Origin: JAAZIN01 sp964441025
GTDB lineage: Bacteria; Bacillota; Dethiobacteria; DTU022
DNA length: 64,000 nt
Assembly (NCBI GenBank): GCA_964441025.1
Contig: CAYTXG010000004.1
Location: 60,696-124,695, forward strand
Direction: 5' to 3'
Both the position numbers and the translations under genes were made by a program. Under the pieces are notes generated by a model. The model was not told where the DNA came from and made no database searches. It saw only the letters and a program-made list of their open reading frames with translations. Numbering within the stretch: position 1 is the first letter of the stretch; each line of letters starts with the position of its first letter. Positions 8,174-17,499 of the stretch are shown here, in pieces.

Positions 8174-8707
8174 CTAACCGAATACGATCCGGCAGACTAT
8201 TATTGCCGCAACAAATCCGCCCAGGTCCGCCAGCAGCCCTGCGGCGGGGGCGTGGCGGCTGCGGTAAATACCGGCCGCCCCGAAATAGACGGTCAGTATA
8301 TAGAAGGTGGTCTCTGTGCTCCCCATCATCGTGGAGGCGATGCGCCCCGTCAGGGAACAGACTCCCTGCCGCTCCAGGATATCGGCCAGGATGGCCAGGG
8401 AGGCGCTTCCGGAAAGGGGTCGCATCACCGCCAGAGGCAGCAGCTCCGCAGGCAGCTGCAGGCGCTCCAGAAGGGGGGCCAGGCATGCCGCAGCCGCCTC
8501 CATGGCTCCCGATTCCTGGAAAAGGGTGATCGCCACCAGCATGGCTACGAGGTAGGGTATGAGGCGGACGGAGATGGCAAAGCCCTCCCCTGCCCCCTCG
8601 ATAAAGCGGTCAAAGATATCCACCCCGCGCCGGAGCGAACCGGCAATCGCCGCCAGGATGAGCAGGGGGATGAGCCACAGGGCCAGGAGATCAACCGCGC
8701 GGGCCAC
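8174..8707 (-). CDS. spmB: Spore maturation protein SpmB
   Basis: 177 residues, the usual SpmB length, with several membrane segments (LLALWLIPLLILAAIAG and LIPYLVAMLVAITLF) and the conserved region RPLSGSASLAILADI. SpmA and SpmB together support spore-core dehydration; both carry nucleoside-transporter gate-like domains. I chose the GTG start 2 bases after the spmA stop, with GAGGGTGAAG upstream. A longer frame exists but overlaps spmA and has no family similarity. Confidence 0.92.
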   Translation of the reverse strand: MARAVDLLALWLIPLLILAAIAGSLRRGVDIFDRFIEGAGEGFAISVRLIPYLVAMLVAITLFQESGAMEAAAACLAPLLERLQLPAELLPLAVMRPLSGSASLAILADILERQGVCSLTGRIASTMMGSTETTFYILTVYFGAAGIYRSRHAPAAGLLADLGGFVAAIIVCRIVFG

Positions 8708-8709
8708 CG

Positions 8710-9291
8710 CTAGCGCTTCACCCTCTTTCGCAGCAGGCGATCGGCCAGCAGCGCCACCGCCGTGGAGCAGAGCGTGGCGATGATGGTTACGCCCAGGATA
8801 TCGGCGGGGTTTCCCGCTCCGGCCTGCGCCCGCAGGGCCATCACTGTAGTGGGAATAAGGGTGATGCTGGAGGTGTTGACGGCGAGAAATGTGCACATTT
8901 CATCGGAGGCGGTTCGCCCCAGGGGGTTGAGCTTCTGCATCTCTTCCATGGCTTTGATCCCGAAGGGGGTGGCCGCATTGCCCAGCCCGAGCACATTGGC
9001 GCTCAGATTCATTAAAATGGCGCTCATCGCGGGGTGCCCGGCAGGCACCCGGGGAAAGAGCAGCCTGGCCAGAGGGCGGAGCAGCCGGTTCAGCAGCTCC
9101 ATGATTCCCGAAGATTCAATTAGTTTCATCATGCCCAGCCAGAATGTCATTGTCCCGATGAGCCCGAAAGCCACCCTGACGCCGCGCTCCGCCGCCGTAA
9201 AGAGGGCCGGCGTGATCAGGCCCATGTCACCGCGCAGGGCGGCGGTTATAATGGCTATGCAGATCAGGGCGGCCCAGATATAACCGATCAC
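8710..9291 (-). CDS. spmA: Spore maturation protein SpmA
   Basis: 193 residues, membrane protein. Conserved SpmA stretches are GLGNAATPFGIKAMEEMQKL and FLAVNTSSITLIPTTVMALR. The GTG start (IGYIWAAL) matches the N-terminus of Bacillus SpmA (MVNIIW) and has GGAG 9 bases upstream; a further ATG lies at 9309. It overlaps the end of dacB by 4 bases, giving a dacB-spmA-spmB operon as in Bacillus. In Bacillus this operon is expressed in the mother cell under sigma-E; no such promoter was checked here. Confidence 0.94.
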   Translation of the reverse strand: MIGYIWAALICIAIITAALRGDMGLITPALFTAAERGVRVAFGLIGTMTFWLGMMKLIESSGIMELLNRLLRPLARLLFPRVPAGHPAMSAILMNLSANVLGLGNAATPFGIKAMEEMQKLNPLGRTASDEMCTFLAVNTSSITLIPTTVMALRAQAGAGNPADILGVTIIATLCSTAVALLADRLLRKRVKR

Positions 9292-10475
9292 GATCCCATC
9301 TCCCTGCACAGGAGGGAGGCCAGAATATCGGACAGGTAGCTGAAGATGCCCTTTCTGCCCACGGCGCAGCCGGAATAGAGGGCGGCATGCTCGATGATCC
9401 GCCCCTCCAGCAAGATCTCCACCTCGCCTATTTTCTCGCCGGCGGGAAGGGGAGCGCTGATGCCCTCGCCCAGGGATATCCGGCAGTGCAGAGCCTCCTC
9501 TTCGCCCGGCTGCAGCGGCAGATAGAGATCCTCCTTCAGGGCGGCCCCCACCCGGCTGCAGCCTTTGTGTACCGGCGCGGTGCAGAGAACCTGGCCCCGG
9601 TGAAATATTTTGCGGCGCCTGTACCTGTCAAAACCGTAATCCAGCAGGGCGGCGGCATCATCCCACATCTGCGGCGCATTCAGAACAACGCAGAGCAGCT
9701 GCCAGCCGCCGCGCGTTGCCGAGCCCACTAAACAGCGTCCCGCGGCAATGGTCCAGCCTGTTTTCACCCCGTCTCCGCCGGGGTAGAGCTCCAGAAGGCG
9801 GTTCTGGTTGTTCATGGCCCGGTTCCAGGGGCGTCCGGGCCAGGAGATAGCATGCTCGGGGGTGGAAACGATCTCCCGGAAGCGTTCATTTTGCAGCGCC
9901 CGGCGGGTGATAAGTCCCAGATCATGGGCGGTGCTGTAATGGGGCCCGTCGGGCAGGCCGTGAGGATTGGAGTAAAGTGTGTCATTTGCACCCAGGGCGG
10001 CGGCCTTTTCATTCATCATGGCCACAAAATCGTCCTCTGATCCGCCCAGGTGCTCGGCAATGGCCGCGGCGGCATCATTACCGGAGCGGAGCATGAGGCC
10101 GTAGATGAGCTCGCCCAATGTTTTCTTCTCGCCTGCATCGAGCCAGATGGAGGAGCCTTCGGTTGCCGCCGCCTCCGGACTGACCACAACCGGGTCATCC
10201 TCGCAGCCCTCCTCCAGGGCCAGCAGGGCCGTCATGATCTTTGTTGTCGAGGCAATGGGCAGGCGGAGGTGGGGCTTTTTCTCCCAGAGGATCCTGCCGC
10301 TGTCCCGGTCCATCAGGACCGCCGCCAGGGCACTGACCTGCAGCTCTTCAGCGGCCGGCGCCGGGCCGGGGTACAGGGAGATGAAGAGAAAGAATGCTGT
10401 GAAAGCTGCTGCCCGCCAGAATTTTCGCATTGCTCTCGCCCCCGGGGATAGATCAGACAGATCCTTACGGTTCAT
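9288..10475 (-). CDS. dacB: D-alanyl-D-alanine carboxypeptidase (DacB-type, spmA-linked)
   Basis: 395 residues, a low-molecular-weight penicillin-binding protein. A signal peptide (AAAFTAFFLFISL, cleavage near APAAEE) precedes the three active-site motifs: STTK (Ser nucleophile), SGN and KTG (GVKTGW). A PBP5-type C-terminal domain follows, with a final hydrophobic/amphipathic segment. It trims pentapeptides in peptidoglycan; next to spmAB it most likely controls spore cortex crosslinking. The GGGG 7 bases ahead of the ATG supports this start; an internal ATG at 10430 is the alternative. Confidence 0.92.
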   Translation of the reverse strand: MNRKDLSDLSPGARAMRKFWRAAAFTAFFLFISLYPGPAPAAEELQVSALAAVLMDRDSGRILWEKKPHLRLPIASTTKIMTALLALEEGCEDDPVVVSPEAAATEGSSIWLDAGEKKTLGELIYGLMLRSGNDAAAAIAEHLGGSEDDFVAMMNEKAAALGANDTLYSNPHGLPDGPHYSTAHDLGLITRRALQNERFREIVSTPEHAISWPGRPWNRAMNNQNRLLELYPGGDGVKTGWTIAAGRCLVGSATRGGWQLLCVVLNAPQMWDDAAALLDYGFDRYRRRKIFHRGQVLCTAPVHKGCSRVGAALKEDLYLPLQPGEEEALHCRISLGEGISAPLPAGEKIGEVEILLEGRIIEHAALYSGCAVGRKGIFSYLSDILASLLCREMGS

Positions 10476-10533
10476 AAATATTCCCCGGGCCGGGCTTTTA
10501 TGTTTTTGACTGCTACAGGCGGTCAGACTCTCT

Positions 10534-10995
10534 TTACCGGTAACGGTCTGAGGCTGTTCGCTCCTCCCCGGCGCCGCCCCCGTCGCCGCGCCGGTTAAAG
10601 GCGTCCCTGATCTGCTCGATCATCTGGGGGGCCATGTCAATGAGACGGTCGAGCATGGCATTGCGGTCTACAGGCAGGAGCCGCACCTGCCCCTGGCCCG
10701 CCACCAGGAAGGCGACGGGCTGCACCGATACGCCGCCGCCGCTGCCCCCGCCAAAGGGCAGATCAGCCTCGCTGCCGTTCTGCCTGCCGCCGTTCTGCCT
10801 GCCGTCGCCCGCCTGCTGTTCGAATTCAGTTCCCCCGGCGGCGAAGCCGAAAGAGACCCTGGAAATGGGGATGATCACGCTGCCGTCGGGCGTCTCCACG
10901 GCATCTCCCACGATCTTGTTAACGTCTACCATCTCCTTCAGGTTCTCCATGGCTGTTTTCATGAGACTCTCAATGGGATGATGTTCATGTTCCAC
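10534..10995 (-). CDS. ytfJ: Sporulation protein YtfJ (GerW family)
   Basis: 153 residues. The N-terminus IESLMKTAMENLKEMVDVN and the region TPDGSVIIPISRVSFGFAAG are hallmarks of YtfJ/GerW. The middle is Gly/Asn-rich, with a short duplication (GGRQNG). A hydrophobic Val-rich segment, VSVQPVAFLV, follows. The GTG start has GGAGG 8 bases upstream and overlaps the preceding gene by 11 bases, so translation is probably coupled. In Bacillus, YtfJ is a forespore protein tied to germination; the biochemistry is unclear. Confidence 0.92.
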   Translation of the reverse strand: MEHEHHPIESLMKTAMENLKEMVDVNKIVGDAVETPDGSVIIPISRVSFGFAAGGTEFEQQAGDGRQNGGRQNGSEADLPFGGGSGGGVSVQPVAFLVAGQGQVRLLPVDRNAMLDRLIDMAPQMIEQIRDAFNRRGDGGGAGEERTASDRYR

Positions 10996-11617
10996 TGGCC
11001 GCACCTCCTATTTTTTTCATCCTGTACCACAGACTGAGCCAACGATAAAGTGAGAGCGCCGCCTCTCCTTCCCAGCGCACCTGCAGATGGGCGGGCCTGA
11101 ACAGGGGTCGGATGGAGAGCTGGGGCCGCGTTTTTACCGAAAAGTACTCCTGGAGCAGCCCCGCCAAAACGCCGCCCAGGGCCCAGCACCCGCCGGCAGC
11201 CAGTCCGGTGAAAGCGGGATCATCCCAGCCCCACGACAGCTCCAGCTCAAAGCGGCTCCAGATGATTTTTTTCAGCAGCGGCGCCGCCGCCTGCCGCAGT
11301 GTAAAAAGCCCGGCCGGTTTTTTTGGATCGAAAAGGCCCCTGGTCCACTCTATCCGGCGGGCCATCTTTTCGAGAACAGCGGCAGGCACCGCCAGCCACC
11401 CCAGGGCCAGGTGGCTGGCAAAGCTACTGTCGGCGGCGCTTCTCTTCCACAGGTGAAGGCGCAGGACAAGAAAGCCCAGCTTTATCCTCAGGCTGATCTG
11501 ATCTTTTTTATTTTCTCTCAGGTATTGCACAAATATGCGCAGCGGCAGCAGCAGGAGCAGAGCGGCCGGAAGCAGTATAGCGGAGACAATCAGCAGCAGC
11601 CAGGCCCACCAGGCCAT
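10985..11617 (-). CDS. DUF2953 membrane protein
   Basis: 210 residues with one strong N-terminal membrane segment (WLLLIVSAILLPAALLLLLP) and a soluble remainder containing the family region around SWGWDDPAFTGLAAGGCWAL. DUF2953 genes usually precede ytfJ in spore formers, as here, and overlap it. The function is unknown; the conserved pairing suggests a sporulation role. Confidence 0.85.
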   Translation of the reverse strand: MAWWAWLLLIVSAILLPAALLLLLPLRIFVQYLRENKKDQISLRIKLGFLVLRLHLWKRSAADSSFASHLALGWLAVPAAVLEKMARRIEWTRGLFDPKKPAGLFTLRQAAAPLLKKIIWSRFELELSWGWDDPAFTGLAAGGCWALGGVLAGLLQEYFSVKTRPQLSIRPLFRPAHLQVRWEGEAALSLYRWLSLWYRMKKIGGAASGT

Positions 11618-11790
11618 ATTCCCTTTCCCCCTGATAATAGTTCGCCAACAATACTATACCCTTCCAGGGCAAATAAACGCATAACCAGCCCGGCCGGGCG
11701 GACCCGGCAGGATGCAAGTAATGGGGCAAAAGGCATGGGATCGGGGTTGGGGAGGCCCGGTAAGGTAAGGGGTAAGGGTATTATGCGAGG

Positions 11791-12300
11791 TCAACCCTCC
11801 AGGGGGGTCAGCTCCTCCAGGCCCTTCAAGCCAAAATACCGTAAAAAATCAGGCGTGGTTTTGTAGATAAGGGGGCGGCCGGGCCCTTCCCTGCGGCCGC
11901 TGATGCGGATAAGCTTGCGCTTGAGAAGGTTGTCCAGGATATGCTCGCAGCGGACACCGCGCACCGCCTCTATCTCCATGCGGGTGAGGGGCTGCTTGTA
12001 GGCAATAATGGCCACGGTCTCCAGGGCCGCCGGGGAGAGCGCGCCTGATTCCGCTTCGCCCAGCGCTTTCTCCAGCAAAGGCGCCAGCTCAGGCGCGCTG
12101 CCCATCTGGTAGCCCCCGGCTATTTCAAATATGCGCAGGCCGCGCCCCTGCCCGGCGAATTCCCGCTGCATCTCTCCCACAAGGGCACGCGCCTCTTCGG
12201 CAGTGATCCCCAGGGCCTCCGCCATCTTCTCCGCCCTGACCGGCTCTTCTTTCAGGAAGAGGAGCGCCTCAATCAGGGCTTTCTGTTTTTCAGCTTCCAC
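11791..12300 (-). CDS. scpB: Segregation and condensation protein B
   Basis: 169 residues, a winged-helix protein. Recognisable stretches are ALIEALLFLKEEPVRAEKMA, ALETVAIIAYKQPLTRMEIE and the region following VRGVR. ScpB dimers bind ScpA, which clamps SMC heads to form bacterial condensin. The GTG start has GAGGAAAGCC upstream and overlaps scpA by 11 bases. Confidence 0.96.
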   Translation of the reverse strand: MEAEKQKALIEALLFLKEEPVRAEKMAEALGITAEEARALVGEMQREFAGQGRGLRIFEIAGGYQMGSAPELAPLLEKALGEAESGALSPAALETVAIIAYKQPLTRMEIEAVRGVRCEHILDNLLKRKLIRISGRREGPGRPLIYKTTPDFLRYFGLKGLEELTPLEG

Positions 12301-13078
12301 GGCTTTCCTCCTTTGCCCACCGGACCAGGATGGGGCCGAAAGGTTTTTCCTGCAGCAGGATGACTTTCCGCAGGCGGGCCAGCTCCAGGAGCGAGATAAA
12401 GGTGACGAGCAGCTCCCAGAGCCCTCTACCCCTGAGGAAAGAGTGCAGGGGAAGGGTACGCCCGCTGTGCTCCAGCAGGGAGCAGATGTAGCCGCTCTGA
12501 TCCTTCACCGGCAGATCGTCGAGCAGATCGATGACGGGGGTGATGGAGCGCGCCGCGGCGGCGGCCTCAAAGCGGCTCATGATCTCGCCCAGGAGGTGGG
12601 CCCCCTCCCAGTAAGTATAGTAGGACTGCTGCTGCGCTTTGGCCGGCATGATCACGATTTTTTCACCGCCGGTGGAGCGCAGGAATATTTTCTGCTGCTC
12701 CAGGGCCAGCTCCGCCAAAAAACCGGCGGCCTCTTTGAAGCGGCGGTACTCTTCAAGCCTTTGGAAGAGCTCTTCAGGGCTGTTGAACTGGAACAGACCT
12801 TCATCCTCCTCATCCCCTTCTTCCGCGGCCAGGGGCGGGCGGGGCAGCAGCAGCTTCGACTTCAGGCGCAAAAGCGTGGCCGCCATGACCAGAAATTCGC
12901 TGGCTATGTCCAGATTCAGCTCCCGCATGGACTGCAGGTAATCAAGGTACTGCTCCGTTATGGAGGCGATGGACACAGACCAGATATCGAGCTCCGCCTT
13001 CTTCACCAGGTGAAAGAGAAGATCAAAGGGGCCTTCAAATACAGGCAGCTTGATGGTGCAGGAGGCGCGCGCCGGCAT
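12290..13078 (-). CDS. scpA: Segregation and condensation protein A (kleisin)
   Basis: 262 residues. The N-terminal SMC-neck-binding part is FEGPFDLLFHLVKKAELDIW; the middle reads YLDYLQSMRELNLDIASEFL and VMAATLLRLKSKLLLPR; the C-terminal winged helix ends near VTFISLLELARLRKV. It bridges SMC and ScpB in chromosome organisation. Its ATG overlaps the trpS stop (ATGA), indicating an operon trpS-scpA-scpB. Confidence 0.96.
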   Translation of the reverse strand: MPARASCTIKLPVFEGPFDLLFHLVKKAELDIWSVSIASITEQYLDYLQSMRELNLDIASEFLVMAATLLRLKSKLLLPRPPLAAEEGDEEDEGLFQFNSPEELFQRLEEYRRFKEAAGFLAELALEQQKIFLRSTGGEKIVIMPAKAQQQSYYTYWEGAHLLGEIMSRFEAAAAARSITPVIDLLDDLPVKDQSGYICSLLEHSGRTLPLHSFLRGRGLWELLVTFISLLELARLRKVILLQEKPFGPILVRWAKEESRGS

Positions 13079-14079
13079 CAGATACCCATGGCCCCGCGGA
13101 CCGCTTCAAGGGTGGCGCGGGAGGCCTGCCGGGCCTTCTCCTCGCCGTGATGGAGGATCTCGTCGATATAGCCCGGTTTCGCCTCAATCCTGCGCCGCTG
13201 TTCGTGGATGGGGGCCAGCATCTCTACAAGCCTGCGCCCCAGCAGCTCCTTGCACTGAACGCAGCCTATCCCGGCGGTGCGGCAGTCGGATTGAATGCGC
13301 CCTGTCTCCGGCGGGTTGAAGATCTCCTGGAAACGATACACGGTGCACACCTCAGGCCGCCCGGGATCGCGCCGCCGCTCCCGCTGCGGATCGGTGATCA
13401 TGAGGCTCACCTTCTTCCTGATCTCCTCGGGCGGATCGGAGAGGGCAATGTAGTTGTCATAACTTTTGCTCATCTTGCGGCTGTCGGTCCCCGGCAGCAG
13501 CGTGTACTCCCCCAGCAGCGGCTCCGGCTCGGGAAGAACCCTGCCGTAGAGATGGTTGAAGCGGCGGGCCACCTCGCGGGTGATCTCCAGGTGCGGCAGC
13601 TGGTCCTCGCCCACAGGGACGGCATCGGCCCGGTAGGCCAGTATGTCGGCCGCCTGCAGCAATGGGTAGCCCAGAAAGCCGTAGTTGTTGATCTCTTTGC
13701 CTTCAAGTTCGCGGAGCTGCTCCTTGAAGGTGGGGCAGCGTTCCAACCAGGCGATGGGAGTGATCATGGCCAGGAGCAGAAAAAGCTCGGCATGCTCCTT
13801 GATCTCGGACTGGCGGAAGAGGACGGAGCGCCCGGGATCAAGCCCCACACTGAGCCAATCCAGAACCATCTCCCGGCTGGTCTCTTTCAGCTCCTGCGAT
13901 TCACGGTAGCCTGTGGTCAGGGCGTGCCAGTCGGCGACAAAGTAATAGCAGCTGTATTCATCCTGCAGCTCGATCCATTTTTTCAGGGCGCCGATATAGT
14001 TACCCAGGTGCAGGCGCCCGCTGGGCCGCGCCCCGCTGACGATGATCTTTTTTCTCTCCTTCGAAATATCCGCACTCAT
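13078..14079 (-). CDS. trpS: Tryptophanyl-tRNA synthetase
   Basis: 333 residues, class I aminoacyl-tRNA synthetase joining Trp to tRNA(Trp). The HIGH-type motif is SGARPSGRLHLGNYIGALK and the KMSKS motif is DSRKMSKSYDN. The start ATG (SADISKERKK) has GGAG 7 bases upstream; an upstream GTG-type start at 14094 is less well placed. It is the first gene of a trpS-scpA-scpB unit with ATGA coupling. Confidence 0.96.
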   Translation of the reverse strand: MSADISKERKKIIVSGARPSGRLHLGNYIGALKKWIELQDEYSCYYFVADWHALTTGYRESQELKETSREMVLDWLSVGLDPGRSVLFRQSEIKEHAELFLLLAMITPIAWLERCPTFKEQLRELEGKEINNYGFLGYPLLQAADILAYRADAVPVGEDQLPHLEITREVARRFNHLYGRVLPEPEPLLGEYTLLPGTDSRKMSKSYDNYIALSDPPEEIRKKVSLMITDPQRERRRDPGRPEVCTVYRFQEIFNPPETGRIQSDCRTAGIGCVQCKELLGRRLVEMLAPIHEQRRRIEAKPGYIDEILHHGEEKARQASRATLEAVRGAMGI

Positions 14080-14095
14080 TCTGTCACTCCTCACA

Positions 14096-14707
14096 TTAGC
14101 CCAGGATCAGGCTTACAACTGTTAACATTGCGTTCAACACATGCTGGTACAGGGGCACGATAATGCGGCCGATAAGCCCGCTGAATATAAGCACCATGAG
14201 AAGAAGAGGCGCATAGGGTTCAATGCGGCGCATATAGCCGGCAATACTCTCCGGCGCCAGCGCCGCCAGGATTTTGGATCCGTCCAGGGGAGGCAGGGGA
14301 ACAAGGTTGAAAACCCCCAGGAGAATGTTGAATTGCACCAGGGTCTCCATGAATCCATGGTAAGGCGCCCAGTAAAGCCCCAGCTTGAGCGGGATAAAAT
14401 GCAGGAAAAGGGCGACAAAGCCGAGGCTGAAATTCGCCAGCGGGCCGGCAAAGGAGACCCAGAGCATGCCTGAACGGTAGTCGTGAAAATTGTACGGGTT
14501 GATAGGCACCGGTTTGGCCCAGCCGAAACCGAAGAGCAGCAGGGCGACGGTGCCGATGGGGTCGAGGTGCCGGAGCGGATTGAGGCTGAGCCTCCCCTGC
14601 CATTTGGCCGTGGCATCGCCGAAATGGTAGGCCACGCGGCCGTGGGCATACTCATGGATGGTGATGGCCAGCAGGAGCGCCGGTATGCGGTACAGCAGCT
14701 CAAGCAT
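14096..14707 (-). CDS. Site-2 (M50) family zinc metalloprotease
   Basis: 203 residues and mostly membrane-embedded. The zinc motif HEYAH lies in [18 protein letters not shown] and the second metal motif in [13 protein letters not shown]. It is of the small YwhC/YUP8-type group of intramembrane proteases usually found beside scpA and trpS in Firmicutes; the substrate is unknown. The ATG follows the stop of the preceding gene by one base, so translation is probably coupled. Confidence 0.92.
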   Translation of the reverse strand: MLELLYRIPALLLAITIHEYAHGRVAYHFGDATAKWQGRLSLNPLRHLDPIGTVALLLFGFGWAKPVPINPYNFHDYRSGMLWVSFAGPLANFSLGFVALFLHFIPLKLGLYWAPYHGFMETLVQFNILLGVFNLVPLPPLDGSKILAALAPESIAGYMRRIEPYAPLLLMVLIFSGLIGRIIVPLYQHVLNAMLTVVSLILG

Positions 14708-14708
14708 G

Positions 14709-17420
14709 TTACCCGGAAAAATGTTTATCTCCTCCCAGCCCTTCCAGGTAGGATGTAACAAAGTCAAGCTCCTCGTCGTAGCTGCGCAGCTCACCGTCAA
14801 GAACGGCCCGGCGCAGCGCGCCCAGGATCTCCCCGAAAAGGGGGCCCGGCTGCAGGCCCAGCTCCTTCAGGGCGCCTCCCCTGAGCCGGGGGCGGACATG
14901 GCGCAGGCTTTCCAGATAGAGCCTGAGGTGATCCTGCAGGACCCGGCTCCCGGCCAGGGCGTGAAGCAGAAGGATGGTCTCGGGAAAAAGAGGATCGAGC
15001 CTGTTCACAAGATAGCTGGGGCGAATGTCGGCGCCCTTGCCCGAGAGCTCCTCCAGCAGCGCCGGCGCCTGGCGGCATCCCTGCAGGAGGGCTCCTGCGC
15101 GATCGCGCGACAGGCCCAGCCGCCGGATAATGGCCAGCCGATCCAGCTCCCCCAGATCCATAAGCAATCCGCTCAGGTAGAGCAGCTCCTTTTCCGGGGG
15201 CCTGCTCCACTCCCTCTGACCCGCCCAGGCCAGTGCCTCGCCGATGCGGTTAAGGCGCTGCCACGCCTCCGGGCCGGGCGCAAGGCGGGGATAAAGAAAT
15301 TCCAGTATATTCAGCTCATGAAGCCGCATCAGGACAGCCGGCGGATCGCTCTCTTCGTAAATAAGGGCTGTCTCCTGGGCCAAACGCCGCCGGCTGACCT
15401 TGTCCAGGACCCTGCTGCGCAGCGCTTTTTCAATGAGCTCCAGGGTGCCCTCTTCAATTTTGAACCCGAAGCGCTGCTCAAACCTGACCGCGCGGAGCAG
15501 GCGCAGCGGATCGTCCGCAAAGCTGAGATGGTACAGGGTGCGGATCACACCGCGGCGCAGATCCTCCCGGCCGTTGAAAAAGTCATGCAGCTCGCCGTAG
15601 GACTGCGGCAGCAACGAACAGGCCAGGGTGTTGATGGTGAAATCGCGCCGGAAGAGATCGCTTTTCAAGCTGTCCGTCCCCTCCACCTGCGGCAGCGCCG
15701 CCGGGGCGGCGTATATTTCGCGCCGCGCCGTGGCAAAGTCGAGGCGCAGGCCCTCTTCCAGGAACAGCGAGGCGGTACCGAAATGCTCGAATACCTTCAG
15801 CCTGCCGCCCAGGTATTTGACCGCCTCCCCGGCAAAGGCAACGGCATCGGGGGCAACGATAAAATCCAGATCTCTGGAGAGCCCCGCCCCGAGAAGGAGA
15901 TCTCGGATCGCCCCGCCGACGAGGTAAAGGGAAACACCCGTTACCGCCGCCCGCTGCCCCATCAGCAGCAGCCTGCTCTGCCAGCGGTGGGGCAGTTTGC
16001 TCTTCATGAGCGATCCCAGGTTGTCAACAGAAGTTGGAGGCGGGTTCTCCGCTGTTTTTAGCAGGCTGCCGCCGGGAATACTGCACCCGGGCCGCCTGTC
16101 GAGGCGGTAGAGATAGCCCAGCACATCCATGGGGGTGACTGTGCCCAGCGGTTCGCCGCCGCCGCCCTTCAGGACAATGCACTCCGTCTTTTGCTCCACA
16201 AAAGTGCGCCGCAGGTCGGTGATGGAGCTTTGCGGCGGCAGGGTCACGGCCCGGCGCTTCACAAAGCCCTGCACCGGGGTATCGCCGAAGCCGCTGCGCT
16301 GCGCTTGCTGCAGCTCTTTGCGGGTGATCATGCCGGCAATTTTCCCCTTCCCCTCCTCCACAACGAGGCAGCCGTCCCGGTTTTCAGTATCGAGGTATTC
16401 GCTGACCCGGTTCACGGTCCAGCCGGCGCCGGCCGCAGCGGCGGGTACACGGGCGATATCCATGGCCACCGCCGGGGGCGGCAAATATCTTTCCAGCAGC
16501 TCCAGCAGCCGCTCTTTAAAGGCGGCCCGCTCCTCCCTGATATCGGCGGCGGTGACGGCGCGGCGGTATCCCCGGGCTCCCAGCGGAGCCAGCAGCAGCG
16601 GCAGATCGAGATCCTCCTCCGTGGTCCGCGCCTCCAGACGGAGGGCGCCCTGCGGCAGGACGGTGAGCATGAGCAAAAGATCGATCTCCTCGATCTGCTG
16701 CAGCCGCCGGGCCAGCGCCCCCAGTCCCCGGACCGCTTCGCCGGCCTCTGCGACGGCAAGGAGGATGCGCCGCCCGGAGATTTCAAAAAGCTCGCTCGTT
16801 CCGAGTAGCTTCGCCAGAAGGCTCTCCTGCTCCGCCTCCAGGGGGGGGCGCATATATTCCTCCAGGATAGCTGCATCAACACCTTGTTCCCATAAAAAGA
16901 AAACAGCGGCGGCATCCCGCGGCGTTGTACCCGCAGAGCTGAGCGAGGCGGTATCGCGGTAAATTCCCAGTAGCATGAGCGAGCTTTCCAGTTCGCTCAC
17001 GGGCGCCCGGCAGCGGCGGATCTCCTCCACCAGCAGCGTGGTAACGGCGCCGACGGGCTCCACCCGGATCTCGCTCCCCTCCAGATCATCGGGAGAGGGC
17101 GGGTGGTGATCAAAGATATGCACCTCCTGCGCCCGCTCCACCAGGGGCAGCAGGTGGCCCAGGGAGCTCCGCCGCCTGCCGGCAACAACAACCACCCGGG
17201 AGCCGGCGGGGTTCGCCTCCGTGCCGGAGGCTGAGGGCTCCTTAATGGGGAGCCGTTCCCCGTATTTTTCGAAAAATAGGGCCGCATCGGGCTGCATGTT
17301 TTCCGGAGCGAGGGCACGGCTATCCGGGTATATTTTTGTGGCAGCAACAAGCGATGCCAGGGCATCGAAACCGGCATGATTATGGGTCACTATAATGGTC
17401 AATCCGCCTACCACCGTCAC
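14709..17420 (-). CDS. DHH-CBS-nucleotidyltransferase fusion (CCA- or A-adding tRNA enzyme)
   Basis: 903 residues, about twice a simple CCA enzyme. Domains in order: a DHH phosphoesterase (THNHAGFDALASLVAA, FDHHPPS) with a DHHA1-like region to about 310; two CBS domains (about 325-440); and a class II polymerase-beta-type nucleotidyltransferase (YLVGGAIRDLLLG, catalytic RDLDFIV, RRDFTINTLA, DDPLRLLRAVRFEQRFGF). Enzymes with this layout in Aquifex and some clostridia add the terminal A of tRNA CCA, with CC added by a partner; which applies here is not visible. The start is GTG. The gene is isolated upstream and coupled to the M50 gene downstream. Confidence 0.9.
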   Translation of the reverse strand: MTVVGGLTIIVTHNHAGFDALASLVAATKIYPDSRALAPENMQPDAALFFEKYGERLPIKEPSASGTEANPAGSRVVVVAGRRRSSLGHLLPLVERAQEVHIFDHHPPSPDDLEGSEIRVEPVGAVTTLLVEEIRRCRAPVSELESSLMLLGIYRDTASLSSAGTTPRDAAAVFFLWEQGVDAAILEEYMRPPLEAEQESLLAKLLGTSELFEISGRRILLAVAEAGEAVRGLGALARRLQQIEEIDLLLMLTVLPQGALRLEARTTEEDLDLPLLLAPLGARGYRRAVTAADIREERAAFKERLLELLERYLPPPAVAMDIARVPAAAAGAGWTVNRVSEYLDTENRDGCLVVEEGKGKIAGMITRKELQQAQRSGFGDTPVQGFVKRRAVTLPPQSSITDLRRTFVEQKTECIVLKGGGGEPLGTVTPMDVLGYLYRLDRRPGCSIPGGSLLKTAENPPPTSVDNLGSLMKSKLPHRWQSRLLLMGQRAAVTGVSLYLVGGAIRDLLLGAGLSRDLDFIVAPDAVAFAGEAVKYLGGRLKVFEHFGTASLFLEEGLRLDFATARREIYAAPAALPQVEGTDSLKSDLFRRDFTINTLACSLLPQSYGELHDFFNGREDLRRGVIRTLYHLSFADDPLRLLRAVRFEQRFGFKIEEGTLELIEKALRSRVLDKVSRRRLAQETALIYEESDPPAVLMRLHELNILEFLYPRLAPGPEAWQRLNRIGEALAWAGQREWSRPPEKELLYLSGLLMDLGELDRLAIIRRLGLSRDRAGALLQGCRQAPALLEELSGKGADIRPSYLVNRLDPLFPETILLLHALAGSRVLQDHLRLYLESLRHVRPRLRGGALKELGLQPGPLFGEILGALRRAVLDGELRSYDEELDFVTSYLEGLGGDKHFSG

Positions 17421-17499
17421 TAGAATTGCTGGAAGAATCCAGACCTAATAGATTATACCATAAAACAGCGAGGCCGTAGGCCCGCCGGGGGGCAGGCCG

